From NCBI RefSeq assembly GCF_004337705.1, contig NZ_SKBU01000018.1:31393-95392 (forward strand): a DNA stretch of 64,000 nucleotides, written 5' to 3'. The notes beneath the pieces were generated by a model. The model worked only from the letters and a program-made list of their open reading frames with translations. It did not search any database and was not told the DNA's origin. The DNA is from Rubrobacter taiwanensis (lineage in GTDB: Bacteria; Actinomycetota; Rubrobacteria; Rubrobacterales; Rubrobacteraceae). The position numbers and the translations under genes are program-made. This document shows, piece after piece, positions 18,396-27,417 of this stretch (position 1 is its first letter; each line of letters opens with the position of its first letter).

Positions 18396-18424
18396 CAGCC
18401 TCTAACTCTACGCCCCAGAGGCTG
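18396..18424. terminator. Hairpin between prsA-like gene and eno
   Basis: CAGCCTCT and AGAGGCTG form an 8-bp stem with a 13-base loop just past the foldase stop. There is no clear T tract, so this is a weak terminator candidate. Confidence 0.4.
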
Positions 18425-18447
18425 ATCGCACAAGCTAGCCGGGTATG

Positions 18448-19473
18448 TTACTGCTGTTCTTCCGGCAGTCTCGGACGGTATTCAGGAAGGTACCGGGCGT
18501 CGCGCTCCTCCAGCTGGTCGAGCACCCACCGGTTGAAAGCCTCGGCCCGCTGCTCCTCGGTCAGGCTGTCCACGATGGTCTGCCGGGCCTCCTCCAGCGG
18601 GGTGACCTCTTCCTCCCGGATCTCAGTGACCTCCAGCACGTGGTAGCCAAACTCGGTCTCGACCGGGCCGACGATCTCGCCCTCCTGTGCCTCCCAGACG
18701 GCCTCGTCGAAGTTCTCGACGTAGGAACCCCGCGGCTGGCAGCCCAGATCTCCGCCCTGCTCCCTGCTGCCCGGGTCCTGCGAGTGCTCCGCGGCGAGCT
18801 CCTCCCAGTCGCCGCCATCCTCGAGCTGCTGCCGAACCTCCTCGGCGAGCTGCTCCTGCTCCCGGGTGAAGAGGATGTGCCGGACGCAGCGCTGCTCGGG
18901 CGTGGTGAACTGGGCCTCAACGTTCTCCTCGTAGTAGGTCCGGACCTCTTCCTCGGTCGGCTCAACACCGGCCGTCACCCGTTCCTGTACCTTCTGAACG
19001 GTGAGCCCCTGGCGCACGAACTCCCGGAACTCGCCCTCGGTGAACCCGGCCTGGGAGAGGGCCTCCTGGAAGATCGTCTCGGGCGTCCCTCCCCGCCCGG
19101 CCTGCCGGGCCTGATCGAAGAGCTGCTCCCTCGTCTGCCGGACCTGCTCTTCTACCTCCCGGTTCGTGACGGTAATGCCCTGCTCCTCGGCGTAGGTCCC
19201 GGCGATCTCGGCCGTAAGCAGGTGCAGCATGACCTGATCCCGCACCGCCGGCCACTGCGGAGACTCGGGCGTTATGCTGCCGGCCCCGCTCCGCTGCGCG
19301 AAGCGGTCTATCTCGGCCTGGACTTGGCCCTGCGTGACCTCTCCTCCATCGAATCTGGCGACCACCTGCGCCCCGGAGGGCCGGTTCGGCTCGGCCGGAG
19401 CCGGCGAGCAGCCCGCAACGCCCACCAGCGCCACGGCTGCGGCGGCCAGAAACACCTTCGCACGCCTGCTCAT
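18448..19473 (-). CDS. Lipoprotein peptidyl-prolyl isomerase (SurA/PrsA-like)
   Basis: 341 residues starting at ATG 19473 behind GGGAGA. The signal peptide ends in a lipobox (ALVGVAGCSPA), so the mature protein is lipid-anchored outside the membrane. An N-terminal SurA-like helical region is followed by a parvulin (PpiC) domain with VRHILFTREQEQ, HSQDPGSREQGGDLG and FGYHVLEVTEI. It should help fold secreted proteins. The C-terminal tail is Glu/Arg-rich. The TATAAT box of its promoter overlaps the mfd stop. Confidence 0.9.
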   Translation of the reverse strand: MSRRAKVFLAAAAVALVGVAGCSPAPAEPNRPSGAQVVARFDGGEVTQGQVQAEIDRFAQRSGAGSITPESPQWPAVRDQVMLHLLTAEIAGTYAEEQGITVTNREVEEQVRQTREQLFDQARQAGRGGTPETIFQEALSQAGFTEGEFREFVRQGLTVQKVQERVTAGVEPTEEEVRTYYEENVEAQFTTPEQRCVRHILFTREQEQLAEEVRQQLEDGGDWEELAAEHSQDPGSREQGGDLGCQPRGSYVENFDEAVWEAQEGEIVGPVETEFGYHVLEVTEIREEEVTPLEEARQTIVDSLTEEQRAEAFNRWVLDQLEERDARYLPEYRPRLPEEQQ

Positions 19474-19538
19474 GGTCTCTCCCAAAGCGATCGCACCTCG
19501 CTATCTGGGTAGGGGTAGTTCATGCAGAAGTCGCGGGG

Positions 19539-19544
19539 ATTATA
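19539..19544 (-). promoter_or_regulatory. -10 box for the PpiC-type foldase gene
   Basis: TATAAT on the minus strand overlapping the mfd stop codon, about 65 bases before the foldase ATG. It implies the foldase is transcribed independently of mfd. Confidence 0.5.
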
Positions 19545-22500
19545 GCACGAGAGCTCGCAGGGCCGTCTCCGCCAGCTCCAGACCCCGCAGCTTCGAGCCG
19601 CGCACGGTCACGCCCCCGGAGCGGTTCTGCACCACGCCCCCGGTCGCGCGCCGCAGCTTCGCCGCTTCCGCCGATCCCGCCCGGTAGCCCGTGAGGCTCA
19701 GCGCCCCGGAGCGGCAGCTCACGGCGTTCGCTCCCAGCTCGCGCGCAAGCAGCTTGACGCGCGAGATCCCGAGCAGGTTCTGCGCCGGCACCGGCAGCTC
19801 CCCGAAGCGCTCCTCCAGCTCCTCGGCCAGATCTTCGAGCCCGGCGAGCGAGTCGGCCTCCGACGCCCGCCGGTACAGGTTCACCCGCTCCACCTCGTCC
19901 TTTACGTAGTCCGGCGGCAGGTAGGCGTCGAGCGGTACCTCCACGATCACGGACCTCCGCTCCTCCCGCTCGACCGGCTCGCCCTTCGCCTGAGCCACCG
20001 CTTCCCGCAAGAGCTGCAGGTACATCTCGAAGCCGACCGCCGCGATGTGCCCCGACTGCTCCGCCCCCAGCAGGTTCCCCGCGCCCCGGATCTCCAGGTC
20101 GCGCATCGCCACCGCGAAGCCGCTGCCGAGCTCGGTGAAGTCCAGCAGCGCCTCCAGCCGCCGCTGAGCCTCCGGTGTTGCTCCGAGCGGCGCGAAGAGA
20201 TAGGCGTACGCCTGCCGGTCCGAGCGCCCGATCCTGCCCCGCAGCTGGTAGAGCTGCGCCAGCCCCATCGCGTCTGCCCGGTCCACTATGAGGGTGTTGG
20301 CCGTAGCGATGTCCAGCCCGCTCTCCACGATCGTGGTCGAGACCAGCACGTCCGCCCGGCGGTCCAGGAAGGTCTGCATCACGTCCTCTAGCGCCCGCTC
20401 GGACATCTGCCCGTGCCCGACCACGAAGCTAGCCTCCGGCACCAGCGCCCGCAGCCTCTCCGCGACAGCATCTATGCTCTCCACCCGGTTGTGGACGAAG
20501 AAGACTTGCCCGCCTCTTGCGATCTCGCGCAGGATAGCCCGCCGCACCAGCTCCTCGTCGTACGGCCCCACGTGCGTGAGGATGCTCTGCCTCCCCGCCG
20601 GAGCCGTCTCTATGATGCTGATATCCCGCAGCTCTGAGAGCCCCATCTGCATCGTGCGCGGGATGGGGGTGGCGGTGAGCGTCAGCACGTCCACGCTAGT
20701 CTTGATCTCCTTCAGGCGCTCCTTGTGCGCCACCCCGAAGCGCTGCTCCTCATCCACGATCACGAGCCCGAGGTCTTTGGGGCGCACCTCCGGGTTCAGC
20801 AGCGCGTGCGTCCCGATGAGCACGTCCACCTCTCCCGCCCGGAAGTCCCGGATTATCCTCTCCCGCTCGGCGGGGCCGTCGAAGCGCGAGAGGCTCTCCA
20901 CGCGCACGGCGAAGCTCTCCAGCCGCTCCCGGAAGGTCCGGTGGTGCTGCTGCACCAGGATGGTCGTCGGGGCGAGCATCATCACCTGCTTGCCCGCCAG
21001 TGCCGCCTTGAACGCCGCGCGCACGGCGACCTCGGTCTTCCCGAAGCCCACATCGCCGCACACCAGCCGGTCCATAGGCCGCGGCCGCTGCATGTCCCGC
21101 TTGACGGCCTCTATGGCGGCGGCCTGGTCCGGCGTCTCCTGGTACGGGAAGCTCTCCTCCAGCTCCCGTTCCCACTCACCGTCCTCCGGGAAGGCGTACC
21201 CCTCCGCGCCGGCCCGAGCCACCTGCAGCAGTAACAGATCCCCGGCCAGCGCTTTGACCCGGCGGCGAACCCGGTCCGTAAGCTGCTCCCAGGTCTGGCC
21301 GCCGAGCCGGTCCAGCCGGGCCGTACCCCCGCCGACGTACCGGTGCAGCAAATCCATCTGCTCGTAGGGCACGAAGAGCGTGTCCCCGCCCCGGTAGGTG
21401 ACCTGCATGTAGTCCCGGACGGCCCCCAGAGCCTCTTTTGCGACCAGCCCCTCGAAGCGCCCGATGCCGTGCACCAGGTGCACCACGAGATCTCCGGGCT
21501 TGAGGTCCGCGAACGCCCCGACCGCCCGGCCCGGACGGCGGCGCTCCGCGGAGCGCCGCCCGAAGAGCGCATCCCGCCGCACCACCGCGAGGCCGCCCTC
21601 CGGGTAGATGAACCCCTCCTCTATCTCGTGCGGGATGGCGTAGATCCCCGGCCCCAGACCCGCGTCCACACGCTCCGCCTCCCGCACCCTCCTCCCGGCC
21701 CGCTCGAAGGCGTAGACGGCGCGCCGGGCTTCTCCGGCAGAGCCGCAGGCCACGAACACCGCCAGTCCGTCGCTCACCATCGCGTCCAGCCGGCGACCGG
21801 CCTCCCGGACCGTGGTGCTCAGGTGCGCCGCAGGGGGTGCGGAGATCACCTCCCCCTCCCCGCTCCCGCCGAACCGCAGCGCCACGTCCTCCGGAAGCTC
21901 CGGCTCGTAGAGCTCCGGCACGAAGCCGTCCACCTCTTCGAGCCCTTCGCGCTCCTCTTCGGCCCAGACCTCGGCGTCTTCCGGCAGCCGCTCCAGCGGC
22001 GAGATAGGGTCCAGCCCCAGCAGCAGCCGGTCCAGCCCCGGCACACGCACGCCCCGGCCGACCTCCTCCGGCCACTCCTCCCCGCTGCGGGCCGCGAGTA
22101 CCGGCAGGTCCCCCTCCCTCACCGCGTACGCGCTTACGCCCTCCAAATCCCGCACGACCCGCTGGGTTGCCAGGGAGACGGCCCGCACGCTCTCCACCTC
22201 ATCCCCCCACCACTCGACACGCACCGGCGACCGGCGGGTGCCGGGGAAGAGGTCCACGATCCCGCCCCGCACCGCAAACTCCCCGGGGCGGCTTACCCGG
22301 TCTACCCGCTCGTACCCGAGCGCCGCCAGCCGCGATAGCGCCTCGTCCATCTCCAGCGGCAGATCCGGCTCCAGCAGCAGCGGCTCGTGCAGCGGCGTCC
22401 GCTCCCGCAACGCCACCGGCCCGGCGACGATCAAGCGCGCCTCCCCCATCGCGTGCAGCGCCCGCTGCCGCTCGCTTACCCGCCGCGCACCGGGACCGAA

Positions 22501-22692
22501 CACGTCCCCGTACACCGGCCCGCGCGAGGGCAAATGCACGACACCCTCCACAAAACAGCGGGCGTCGCGCGCGTAGCGCGCGGCATCCTCCTCCGAAGAG
22601 GCAACGAGCAGCACCGGACGCCCGGCGGTCGCCGCCAGATATGCTCGGAGGCGCCGGGGAGCCTGGATGTTCTTCAGCCGGGTCTCGGGCAC
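19540..22692 (-). CDS. mfd: Transcription-repair coupling factor
   Basis: 1050 residues. Mfd displaces stalled RNA polymerase and recruits UvrA. Seen in order: an N-terminal UvrB-like region, the polymerase-interacting module (GDLVVHLVHGIGRFEGL, MQVTYRGGDTLFVPYEQMD), helicase Walker A CGDVGFGKTEVAVRA, DEEQ box LVIVDEEQRFGVAHKE, motif VI QLRGRIGRSDRQAYAY, and the C-terminal TRCF domain. It is about 100 residues shorter than E. coli Mfd, mostly at the N terminus. GTG 22692 follows TAGAAT by six bases, suggesting a leaderless transcript. Confidence 0.95.
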   Translation of the reverse strand: MPETRLKNIQAPRRLRAYLAATAGRPVLLVASSEEDAARYARDARCFVEGVVHLPSRGPVYGDVFGPGARRVSERQRALHAMGEARLIVAGPVALRERTPLHEPLLLEPDLPLEMDEALSRLAALGYERVDRVSRPGEFAVRGGIVDLFPGTRRSPVRVEWWGDEVESVRAVSLATQRVVRDLEGVSAYAVREGDLPVLAARSGEEWPEEVGRGVRVPGLDRLLLGLDPISPLERLPEDAEVWAEEEREGLEEVDGFVPELYEPELPEDVALRFGGSGEGEVISAPPAAHLSTTVREAGRRLDAMVSDGLAVFVACGSAGEARRAVYAFERAGRRVREAERVDAGLGPGIYAIPHEIEEGFIYPEGGLAVVRRDALFGRRSAERRRPGRAVGAFADLKPGDLVVHLVHGIGRFEGLVAKEALGAVRDYMQVTYRGGDTLFVPYEQMDLLHRYVGGGTARLDRLGGQTWEQLTDRVRRRVKALAGDLLLLQVARAGAEGYAFPEDGEWERELEESFPYQETPDQAAAIEAVKRDMQRPRPMDRLVCGDVGFGKTEVAVRAAFKAALAGKQVMMLAPTTILVQQHHRTFRERLESFAVRVESLSRFDGPAERERIIRDFRAGEVDVLIGTHALLNPEVRPKDLGLVIVDEEQRFGVAHKERLKEIKTSVDVLTLTATPIPRTMQMGLSELRDISIIETAPAGRQSILTHVGPYDEELVRRAILREIARGGQVFFVHNRVESIDAVAERLRALVPEASFVVGHGQMSERALEDVMQTFLDRRADVLVSTTIVESGLDIATANTLIVDRADAMGLAQLYQLRGRIGRSDRQAYAYLFAPLGATPEAQRRLEALLDFTELGSGFAVAMRDLEIRGAGNLLGAEQSGHIAAVGFEMYLQLLREAVAQAKGEPVEREERRSVIVEVPLDAYLPPDYVKDEVERVNLYRRASEADSLAGLEDLAEELEERFGELPVPAQNLLGISRVKLLARELGANAVSCRSGALSLTGYRAGSAEAAKLRRATGGVVQNRSGGVTVRGSKLRGLELAETALRALVL

Positions 22693-22698
22693 CGGGTA

Positions 22699-22704
22699 AT
22701 TCTA
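22699..22704 (-). promoter_or_regulatory. -10 box of leaderless mfd promoter
   Basis: TAGAAT on the minus strand, six bases before the GTG start at 22692. Confidence 0.5.
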
Positions 22705-22746
22705 CCGCTCCCGCGCCGGGTTCCAAGCGGCAACGCCGCACGAGAA

Positions 22747-22766
22747 GGGGAGCCGGCCGGCTCCCC
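22747..22766. terminator. Terminator palindrome after mdh
   Basis: GGGGAGCCGG and CCGGCTCCCC meet as a perfect 10-bp stem, about 20 bases past the mdh stop. No long T tract. Confidence 0.5.
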
Positions 22767-22786
22767 CTTCCGCACGACGGGTGTTC

Positions 22787-23716
22787 TTACGAATGCAGCA
22801 CCTCTACCAGCTCGCGCACGGCTCCGGCGCTCTTGTGGAGATCCTGCAGCTCCTCCTCGGTGAGGTCGAGCTCTATGATCTCCTCTATCCCCCCGCTCCC
22901 GAGCTTGACCGGCACGCCGACGAAGAGCCCGTCTATGCCGTACTCGCCCTCAAGATATGCGGCGCAGGGCAGGATGCGCTTCTGGTCCAGAACGATGGCG
23001 TCCACCATCTCCACCGAGGCGGCCGAGGGCGCGTAGAACGCGCTCCCCTTCTGCAAAAGCTTGACGATCTCGGCCCCGCCGTCGCGGGTGCGCTGCACGA
23101 TGGCCTCCACCTTATCTTTCGGCAGCAGCTCGGTGATGGAGACGCCGCCCACCGTGGCCATGCTCGGAAGCGGGACCATGGTGTCGCCGTGGCCGCCGAG
23201 CACGAGCGCGAAGACGTCCTTGACCGAGACGTTCAGCTCCTCGGCGATGAAGGTGCGGTAGCGGGCGGTGTCCAGGATGCCCGCCATCCCGATCACGCGC
23301 TCCTTCGGGAAGCCGCTGGTCTCAAGCGCCACGTGGCACATCGCGTCCAGCGGGTTGGCCACCACGATGATTATGCACTCCGGAGAGTACCGCACGACCT
23401 CTTCGGTGACGCTCTGCACGATCTCCTGGTTGTTCTTCAAGAGGTCGTCCCGGCTCATCCCCGGCTTGCGCGGCATGCCGCTCGTGATGACCACCACGTC
23501 GGAGTCCGCCGTCTCCTCGTAGCCGTTGGTACCGATGACCTTCGACTCGAACCCCTCGACCGGACCGCTCTGCAGGATGTCTAGCGCCTTGCCCTGCGGT
23601 AGCCCCTCCACGATGTCCACGAGAACCACGTCGGCGTAGTTGCGCTCCGCCAGCCGCTGCGCCGTCGTGCCCCCGACGTTGCCGGCACCGACCACCGTAA
23701 CCTTGCTGCGGCCCAT
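22787..23716 (-). CDS. mdh: Malate dehydrogenase (LDH-like type)
   Basis: 309 residues. It interconverts malate and oxaloacetate with NAD. Rossmann loop [12 protein letters not shown], acidic D ending the next strand (VVLVDIVEG), the substrate-binding arginine loop [15 protein letters not shown], and the catalytic His in [11 protein letters not shown] are present. Arg in the MPRKPG loop marks malate rather than lactate specificity. ATG 23716 follows GAGGAGGG; the longer frame to 23746 is not needed. It complements the 2-oxoglutarate dehydrogenase and glyoxylate genes further on. Confidence 0.95.
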   Translation of the reverse strand: MGRSKVTVVGAGNVGGTTAQRLAERNYADVVLVDIVEGLPQGKALDILQSGPVEGFESKVIGTNGYEETADSDVVVITSGMPRKPGMSRDDLLKNNQEIVQSVTEEVVRYSPECIIIVVANPLDAMCHVALETSGFPKERVIGMAGILDTARYRTFIAEELNVSVKDVFALVLGGHGDTMVPLPSMATVGGVSITELLPKDKVEAIVQRTRDGGAEIVKLLQKGSAFYAPSAASVEMVDAIVLDQKRILPCAAYLEGEYGIDGLFVGVPVKLGSGGIEEIIELDLTEEELQDLHKSAGAVRELVEVLHS

Positions 23717-23888
23717 CGACCCTCCTCGGTTGTAGCTCTCTCGCACCGCAGGGCATTATACCCATCCAGCGGGCCAGGAATCCCACCCGCGACCAGATGT
23801 CTCTATAGATGGCCTCCTGCTGCATCGTCCGGTACCGCACCCGGGCGCTCCGGCGGAGAAGGCCGGTGTGAGCGGCGGTCCTTTCTCT

Positions 23889-23894
23889 TAGAAT
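23889..23894 (+). promoter_or_regulatory. -10 box of leaderless araC-family promoter
   Basis: TAGAAT followed by CCGGGT and ATG 23901, the same layout as at lon, mfd and eamA. Confidence 0.5.
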
Positions 23895-23900
23895 CCGGGT

Positions 23901-24707
23901 ATGCGAGACGGGGAAAAGGGCTCTTCTGAGGAGTATCTGGCACTCCACTCTCCGGCCGTCGAGCGGGTCATCGCGGCGATGCGCCGGAACGAGGCGGGGG
24001 CCCTCTCGCTGAGGACGATGGGCGAGATGGCCCACCTCAGCCCCTACCACTTCGCGCGCACCTTCAGGAAGGTGACCGGTGTGGCGCCCGGCGAGTTTCT
24101 GACGGCCGTGCGTCTGGAACGGGCCAAGAAGCTGCTTTTGAGCACGGACTTGAGCGTAGCCGAGGTGTGCTTCGAGGTCGGCTACGGGAGCCTCGGGACG
24201 TTCACGACCCGCTTCCGGGAGCTCGTCGGCCTGACACCGGGCCGAATGCGGCGGCTGCCCGAGGAGCTGCACGAGGCTCTGGCTCGCACCGGCGGGAGGA
24301 CCCGGGGGATGTCCCCGGAACGGCCGGGGCCGGGCGTCGCCTTCCGGGTCCGCGGCTGCGGGCTCGCCGGGACTTTGATCTTCGCCGGGCTCTTCCCCTC
24401 GGCCCTCCCGCAGGGCCGGCCCGTGGCCGGGGAGATCCTGGAAGCTCCCGGAGATTACCGGCTGGCCCCCGTCCCCGACGGCCGCTACCACCTCATGGCC
24501 GCCGCGCTCCCCTGCTCGGGAGGCCCCTCCTCGCTGCTGTTCCCCGGCGACGCCCTGCGCGTGGGACGCGCTCCGGCCACAGTCGAGGTACGGGGCGGCA
24601 GAGCCGCCGGAAGGATCGAGGTAGAGCTACGCCCCCCGCGAAGCACCGACCCGCCGGTACTCATCGCCCTGCCGGCGCTGCTCCTGGAACGGCTCGCTGC
24701 CCGCTGA
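23901..24707 (+). CDS. AraC family transcriptional regulator (N-terminal HTH)
   Basis: 268 residues with the AraC DNA-binding domain at the N terminus (residues about 15-115): MGEMAHLSPYHFARTFRKVT for the first helix-turn-helix and LSVAEVCFEVGYGSLGTFTT for the second. After a linker (about 120-140), the C-terminal 130 residues are beta-rich, with GEILEAPGDYRLAPVPDGRY, and probably sense an effector. I do not recognise that domain. Two copies of a 48-base element follow the gene, one before each downstream unit (24711 and 25382), and are its likely targets. Confidence 0.85.
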   Translation: MRDGEKGSSEEYLALHSPAVERVIAAMRRNEAGALSLRTMGEMAHLSPYHFARTFRKVTGVAPGEFLTAVRLERAKKLLLSTDLSVAEVCFEVGYGSLGTFTTRFRELVGLTPGRMRRLPEELHEALARTGGRTRGMSPERPGPGVAFRVRGCGLAGTLIFAGLFPSALPQGRPVAGEILEAPGDYRLAPVPDGRYHLMAAALPCSGGPSSLLFPGDALRVGRAPATVEVRGGRAAGRIEVELRPPRSTDPPVLIALPALLLERLAAR

Positions 24708-24710
24708 GGC

Positions 24711-24758
24711 AAAGAGCAAGATAAGAGAAGTCTCCGGCCGTACCCCCGATTACGCTTG
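24711..24758 (+). promoter_or_regulatory. Shared operator/promoter element, copy 1
   Basis: AAAGAGCAAGATA, two variable bases, AGAAGT (24711-24731), then 19 bases and TACGCTTG (24751-24758). The same words at identical spacing recur at 25382. TACGCT can serve as a -10 box; the 21-base word abuts the expected -35. It drives the cupin gene at 24787 and is a likely AraC activator site. Confidence 0.6.
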
Positions 24759-24786
24759 CTCCGGAACGAAGAAGAGGAGAGACAAG

Positions 24787-25350
24787 ATGAGGGTACTACT
24801 CGAGCCGGAGGCGGCAGAGTTGGAGAAGATCTCCGGGCTGCCCGTAGAGACAGCCCTACCGCGGGCCGCCCGCTTCCTGAACCGCCTGGCAGAAGACCGG
24901 GCGTTCATCGAAGAGGAGGTCCTACCGCTCCTCCGGGAGGCGCAGGGCGCGCAGGAGGAGTGGTACGTAGCCCGCCGCTACGACGACCCGGACGGCTCCT
25001 ACTCGCTGCAGCTCTTCGTCTGGCCTCCGGGAACGGGGACCAGGGTCCACGACCACTCCTCCTGGGGAGCCTACCGCTGTCTCGCCGGCACCGTGCTCGA
25101 GGAGCGCTACGAGCGTCTCGACGACGGCTCTATCCCGGACCACGCCCGCCTGAAGCGCGCTTGGCGGCTCGATTGGGGACCGGAGCACGGAGCCTCGACC
25201 GTGCTGCCCGGGGATGGGGGGATCCACCGGGTTAGCAACCCCGGCGAGGAGGTGGCGGTCAGCGTGCACCTCTACGGGCCGAGGTTGCGGGAGGTGGACG
25301 GGCGGGACTACGACCCCTCCCGGGACTACGTCTGCGACCGGCGAGATTGA
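24787..25350 (+). CDS. Cysteine dioxygenase-like thiol dioxygenase (cupin)
   Basis: 187 residues of the cysteine dioxygenase type I cupin family, iron enzymes that oxidise thiols such as cysteine or 3-mercaptopropionate to sulfinates. The metal His triad is visible: His88 and His90 in RVHDHSSWGAYR and His147 in GGIHRVSN. The first cupin motif and YSLQLFVWPPGTGT before it fit the family; the N-terminal 60 residues are helical. ATG 24787 follows AAGAGGAGAG. It has its own copy of the shared operator. Substrate is not determined by sequence. Confidence 0.78.
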   Translation: MRVLLEPEAAELEKISGLPVETALPRAARFLNRLAEDRAFIEEEVLPLLREAQGAQEEWYVARRYDDPDGSYSLQLFVWPPGTGTRVHDHSSWGAYRCLAGTVLEERYERLDDGSIPDHARLKRAWRLDWGPEHGASTVLPGDGGIHRVSNPGEEVAVSVHLYGPRLREVDGRDYDPSRDYVCDRRD

Positions 25351-25381
25351 GGTCCCGATCAAAGGACCGCACCGGGCGCCG

Positions 25382-25429
25382 AAAGAGCAAGATAGAAGAA
25401 GTGCCGGCGCTGCGGTCCGGGTACGCTTG
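25382..25429 (+). promoter_or_regulatory. Shared operator/promoter element, copy 2
   Basis: AAAGAGCAAGATA, two variable bases, AGAAGT (25382-25402), 19 bases, then TACGCTTG (25422-25429): same words and spacing as at 24711. It precedes the 29-codon ORF and the ABC transporter genes. Confidence 0.6.
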
Positions 25430-25466
25430 ACCCGCAAGCGAAAACCTGCAGAAAGGGGAGGAAGTG

Positions 25467-25556
25467 ATGGAGCACATCCACTCCGCAACGCTGACGGTCA
25501 GAGGCCCTGCATCGCAGCCGGAGAGGCGTGAGAGTGTCGAAGAAGGAGGGCGATGA
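25467..25556 (+). CDS. 29-residue leader ORF coupled to the ABC transporter
   Basis: ATG 25467 follows GGGGAGG with ideal spacing. The frame encodes 29 residues, beginning [13 protein letters not shown] and ending EEGGR, and its TGA overlaps the ATG of the ATPase gene (ATGA). I recognise no family. The strong ribosome site and stop/start overlap suggest that translation of this peptide sets translation of the ATPase; the peptide may also have its own role. Confidence 0.5.
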   Translation: MEHIHSATLTVRGPASQPERRESVEEGGR

Positions 25557-26542
25557 GCGGTAGAGCAGGCGGGCTGGCGGTCCACGCGGAGGGTCTGGTC
25601 CGCCGGTTCGGGGACAACGTCGCGGTAGACGGTGTGGACCTGAGGGTGCGTCCGGGTGAGATCTACGGCTTCCTCGGTCCCAACGGAGCCGGCAAGACCA
25701 CCACGATCCGCATGCTCGCCACCCTGCTCCGCCCCGACTCCGGCACGGCGCGGGTGCTCGGGCACGACGTCGTGCGCGAGGCCGGCGCGGTGCGAGGGAG
25801 GGTGAGCCTCACCGGCCAGTTCGCCTCGGTGGACGAGGACCTGACCGGGCTGGAGAACCTCATCCTGATCGCCCGCCTGTTGGGCTACTCGCGCAAGGCG
25901 GCCCGGGTACGGGCCGGAGAGCTGCTCGAAGCCTTCGGGCTGGCCGAGGCGGCCGGCCGGCAGGTAAAGAAGTACTCCGGGGGCATGCGCCGCCGGCTGG
26001 ATATCGCGGCGAGCATCGTCGTCACGCCGGACCTCATCTTCCTCGACGAGCCGACCACCGGCCTCGACCCGCGGAGCCGCAACCAGGTGTGGGAGATCAT
26101 CCGCACCCTCGCCGCCGGGGGCACGACGGTGCTCCTGACCACGCAGTACCTCGAAGAGGCCGACCGGCTGGCCGACCGGATCGCCGTCATCGACCACGGG
26201 CGCGTGATCGCCGAAGGTACCCCCGGCGAGCTCAAGTCCTCGGTCGGCTCCGGCGCCCTGCACGTGCGGCTGCGCGACCCCGGGGACCGGCCCGAAGCCG
26301 AGCGGATACTCTCCCAGACGCTCGGCGCTCCCGTGCACCGGGAGCCCGACCCGGCCGCGCTCTCGGCCCGCGTCTCTGACCCGGAGCGCGTGGCCAATGC
26401 GCTCGCGGAGCTCTCCCGCTGTGGCGTCGCGGTAACGGACTTCTCCCTCGGCCGGCCGAGCCTGGACGAGGTGTTCCTGGCTCTCACCGGCCGCCCGGCC
26501 GGCGAAGACGAAACCGCTACCGGTGAGGAGGACGCGGCATGA
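25553..26542 (+). CDS. ABC transporter ATP-binding protein, DrrA type
   Basis: 329 residues. The nucleotide-binding domain has Walker [18 protein letters not shown], signature [16 protein letters not shown] and Walker [13 protein letters not shown], followed by the H-loop region [19 protein letters not shown]-terminal domain of about 90 residues matches the daunorubicin-resistance ATPase (DrrA) type. It powers the permease encoded by the next gene, overlapping by four bases. Such pairs export antibiotics or lipids; the cargo here is unknown. It is preceded by the leader ORF and shared operator. Confidence 0.9.
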   Translation: MSGRAGGLAVHAEGLVRRFGDNVAVDGVDLRVRPGEIYGFLGPNGAGKTTTIRMLATLLRPDSGTARVLGHDVVREAGAVRGRVSLTGQFASVDEDLTGLENLILIARLLGYSRKAARVRAGELLEAFGLAEAAGRQVKKYSGGMRRRLDIAASIVVTPDLIFLDEPTTGLDPRSRNQVWEIIRTLAAGGTTVLLTTQYLEEADRLADRIAVIDHGRVIAEGTPGELKSSVGSGALHVRLRDPGDRPEAERILSQTLGAPVHREPDPAALSARVSDPERVANALAELSRCGVAVTDFSLGRPSLDEVFLALTGRPAGEDETATGEEDAA

Positions 26543-27378
26543 CCACTGAGACCACCCCGACACAGACGGTCCGCGAAGAGACGCTGCGCTCGGCGCTGGC
26601 GGCGGGTGGCCGTCCGAAGCGGCCGGGAGCGCTCTCCGCCTCGCTCACCTTCGGGTGGCGGGCGCTCTTGAAGATCAAGCACGTCCCCGAGCAGCTCTTC
26701 GACGTCACGGCGTTCCCGATCATGTTCACCCTCATGTTCACCTACCTGTTCGGCGGGGCCATAGCCGGCTCTACGTCCGAGTACCTGCGGTTCCTCCTGC
26801 CGGGCATCCTGGTCCAGACGGTCGTGTTCATCACCATCTACACCGGGTTTACCCTGAACACCGACATCTCTCGGGGTGTCTTCGACCGCTTCCGGTCGCT
26901 GCCGGTCTGGCGTCCGGCGCCCCTCGTCGGCGCGCTGCTCGGCGACGCCGCGCGCTACACGATGGCCTCGGCGATGGTCCTCGTGCTGGGTCTCATCCTG
27001 GGCTTCCGGCCGGAGGGCGGTCCGCCCGGCGTGTTGCTGGCGGTGCTGCTCGTCCTGGTCTTCTCGTTCAGCCTGTCCTGGATCTGGACCGCCCTCGGGC
27101 TCGTCCTGCGGACGCCGAACTCGGTCATGGGCGTGAGCATGATGGTGCTCTTCCCGCTCACCTTCGCCAGCAACATCTTCGTGGACCCGCAGACCATGCC
27201 GGGCTGGCTGAAAGCGGCGGTCGGCGCCAACCCCATCACCCACCTGGTGACCGCCGTGCGCGGCCTGATGCACGGGACCGTGACGGCCGGGCAGGTAGGC
27301 TGGGTGCTCCTGAGCTGCGCGGCGCTCGTGGCCATATTCGCCCCTCTCACCATGCACCTCTACCGCAACCAGAGCTGA
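26539..27378 (+). CDS. ABC transporter permease, DrrB type (ABC-2)
   Basis: 279 residues with six hydrophobic segments of the ABC-2 permease family. The N-terminal soluble part is about 40 residues, then [20 protein letters not shown] opens the membrane domain; [20 protein letters not shown] and [20 protein letters not shown] are typical of DrrB-like permeases. It overlaps the ATPase gene (ATGA). Together they form an efflux pump whose expression is probably controlled by the AraC regulator. Confidence 0.9.
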   Translation: MTTETTPTQTVREETLRSALAAGGRPKRPGALSASLTFGWRALLKIKHVPEQLFDVTAFPIMFTLMFTYLFGGAIAGSTSEYLRFLLPGILVQTVVFITIYTGFTLNTDISRGVFDRFRSLPVWRPAPLVGALLGDAARYTMASAMVLVLGLILGFRPEGGPPGVLLAVLLVLVFSFSLSWIWTALGLVLRTPNSVMGVSMMVLFPLTFASNIFVDPQTMPGWLKAAVGANPITHLVTAVRGLMHGTVTAGQVGWVLLSCAALVAIFAPLTMHLYRNQS

Positions 27379-27381
27379 GGC

Positions 27382-27409
27382 GGTTCGCGGAAGTTTGCTT
27401 CCGCGAACC
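27382..27409. terminator. Bidirectional terminator between ABC permease and carboxylase genes
   Basis: Perfect 12-bp stem GGTTCGCGGAAG/CTTCCGCGAACC with loop TTTG, placed between two convergent stop codons. Confidence 0.7.
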
Positions 27410-27417
27410 CTGCGGCT

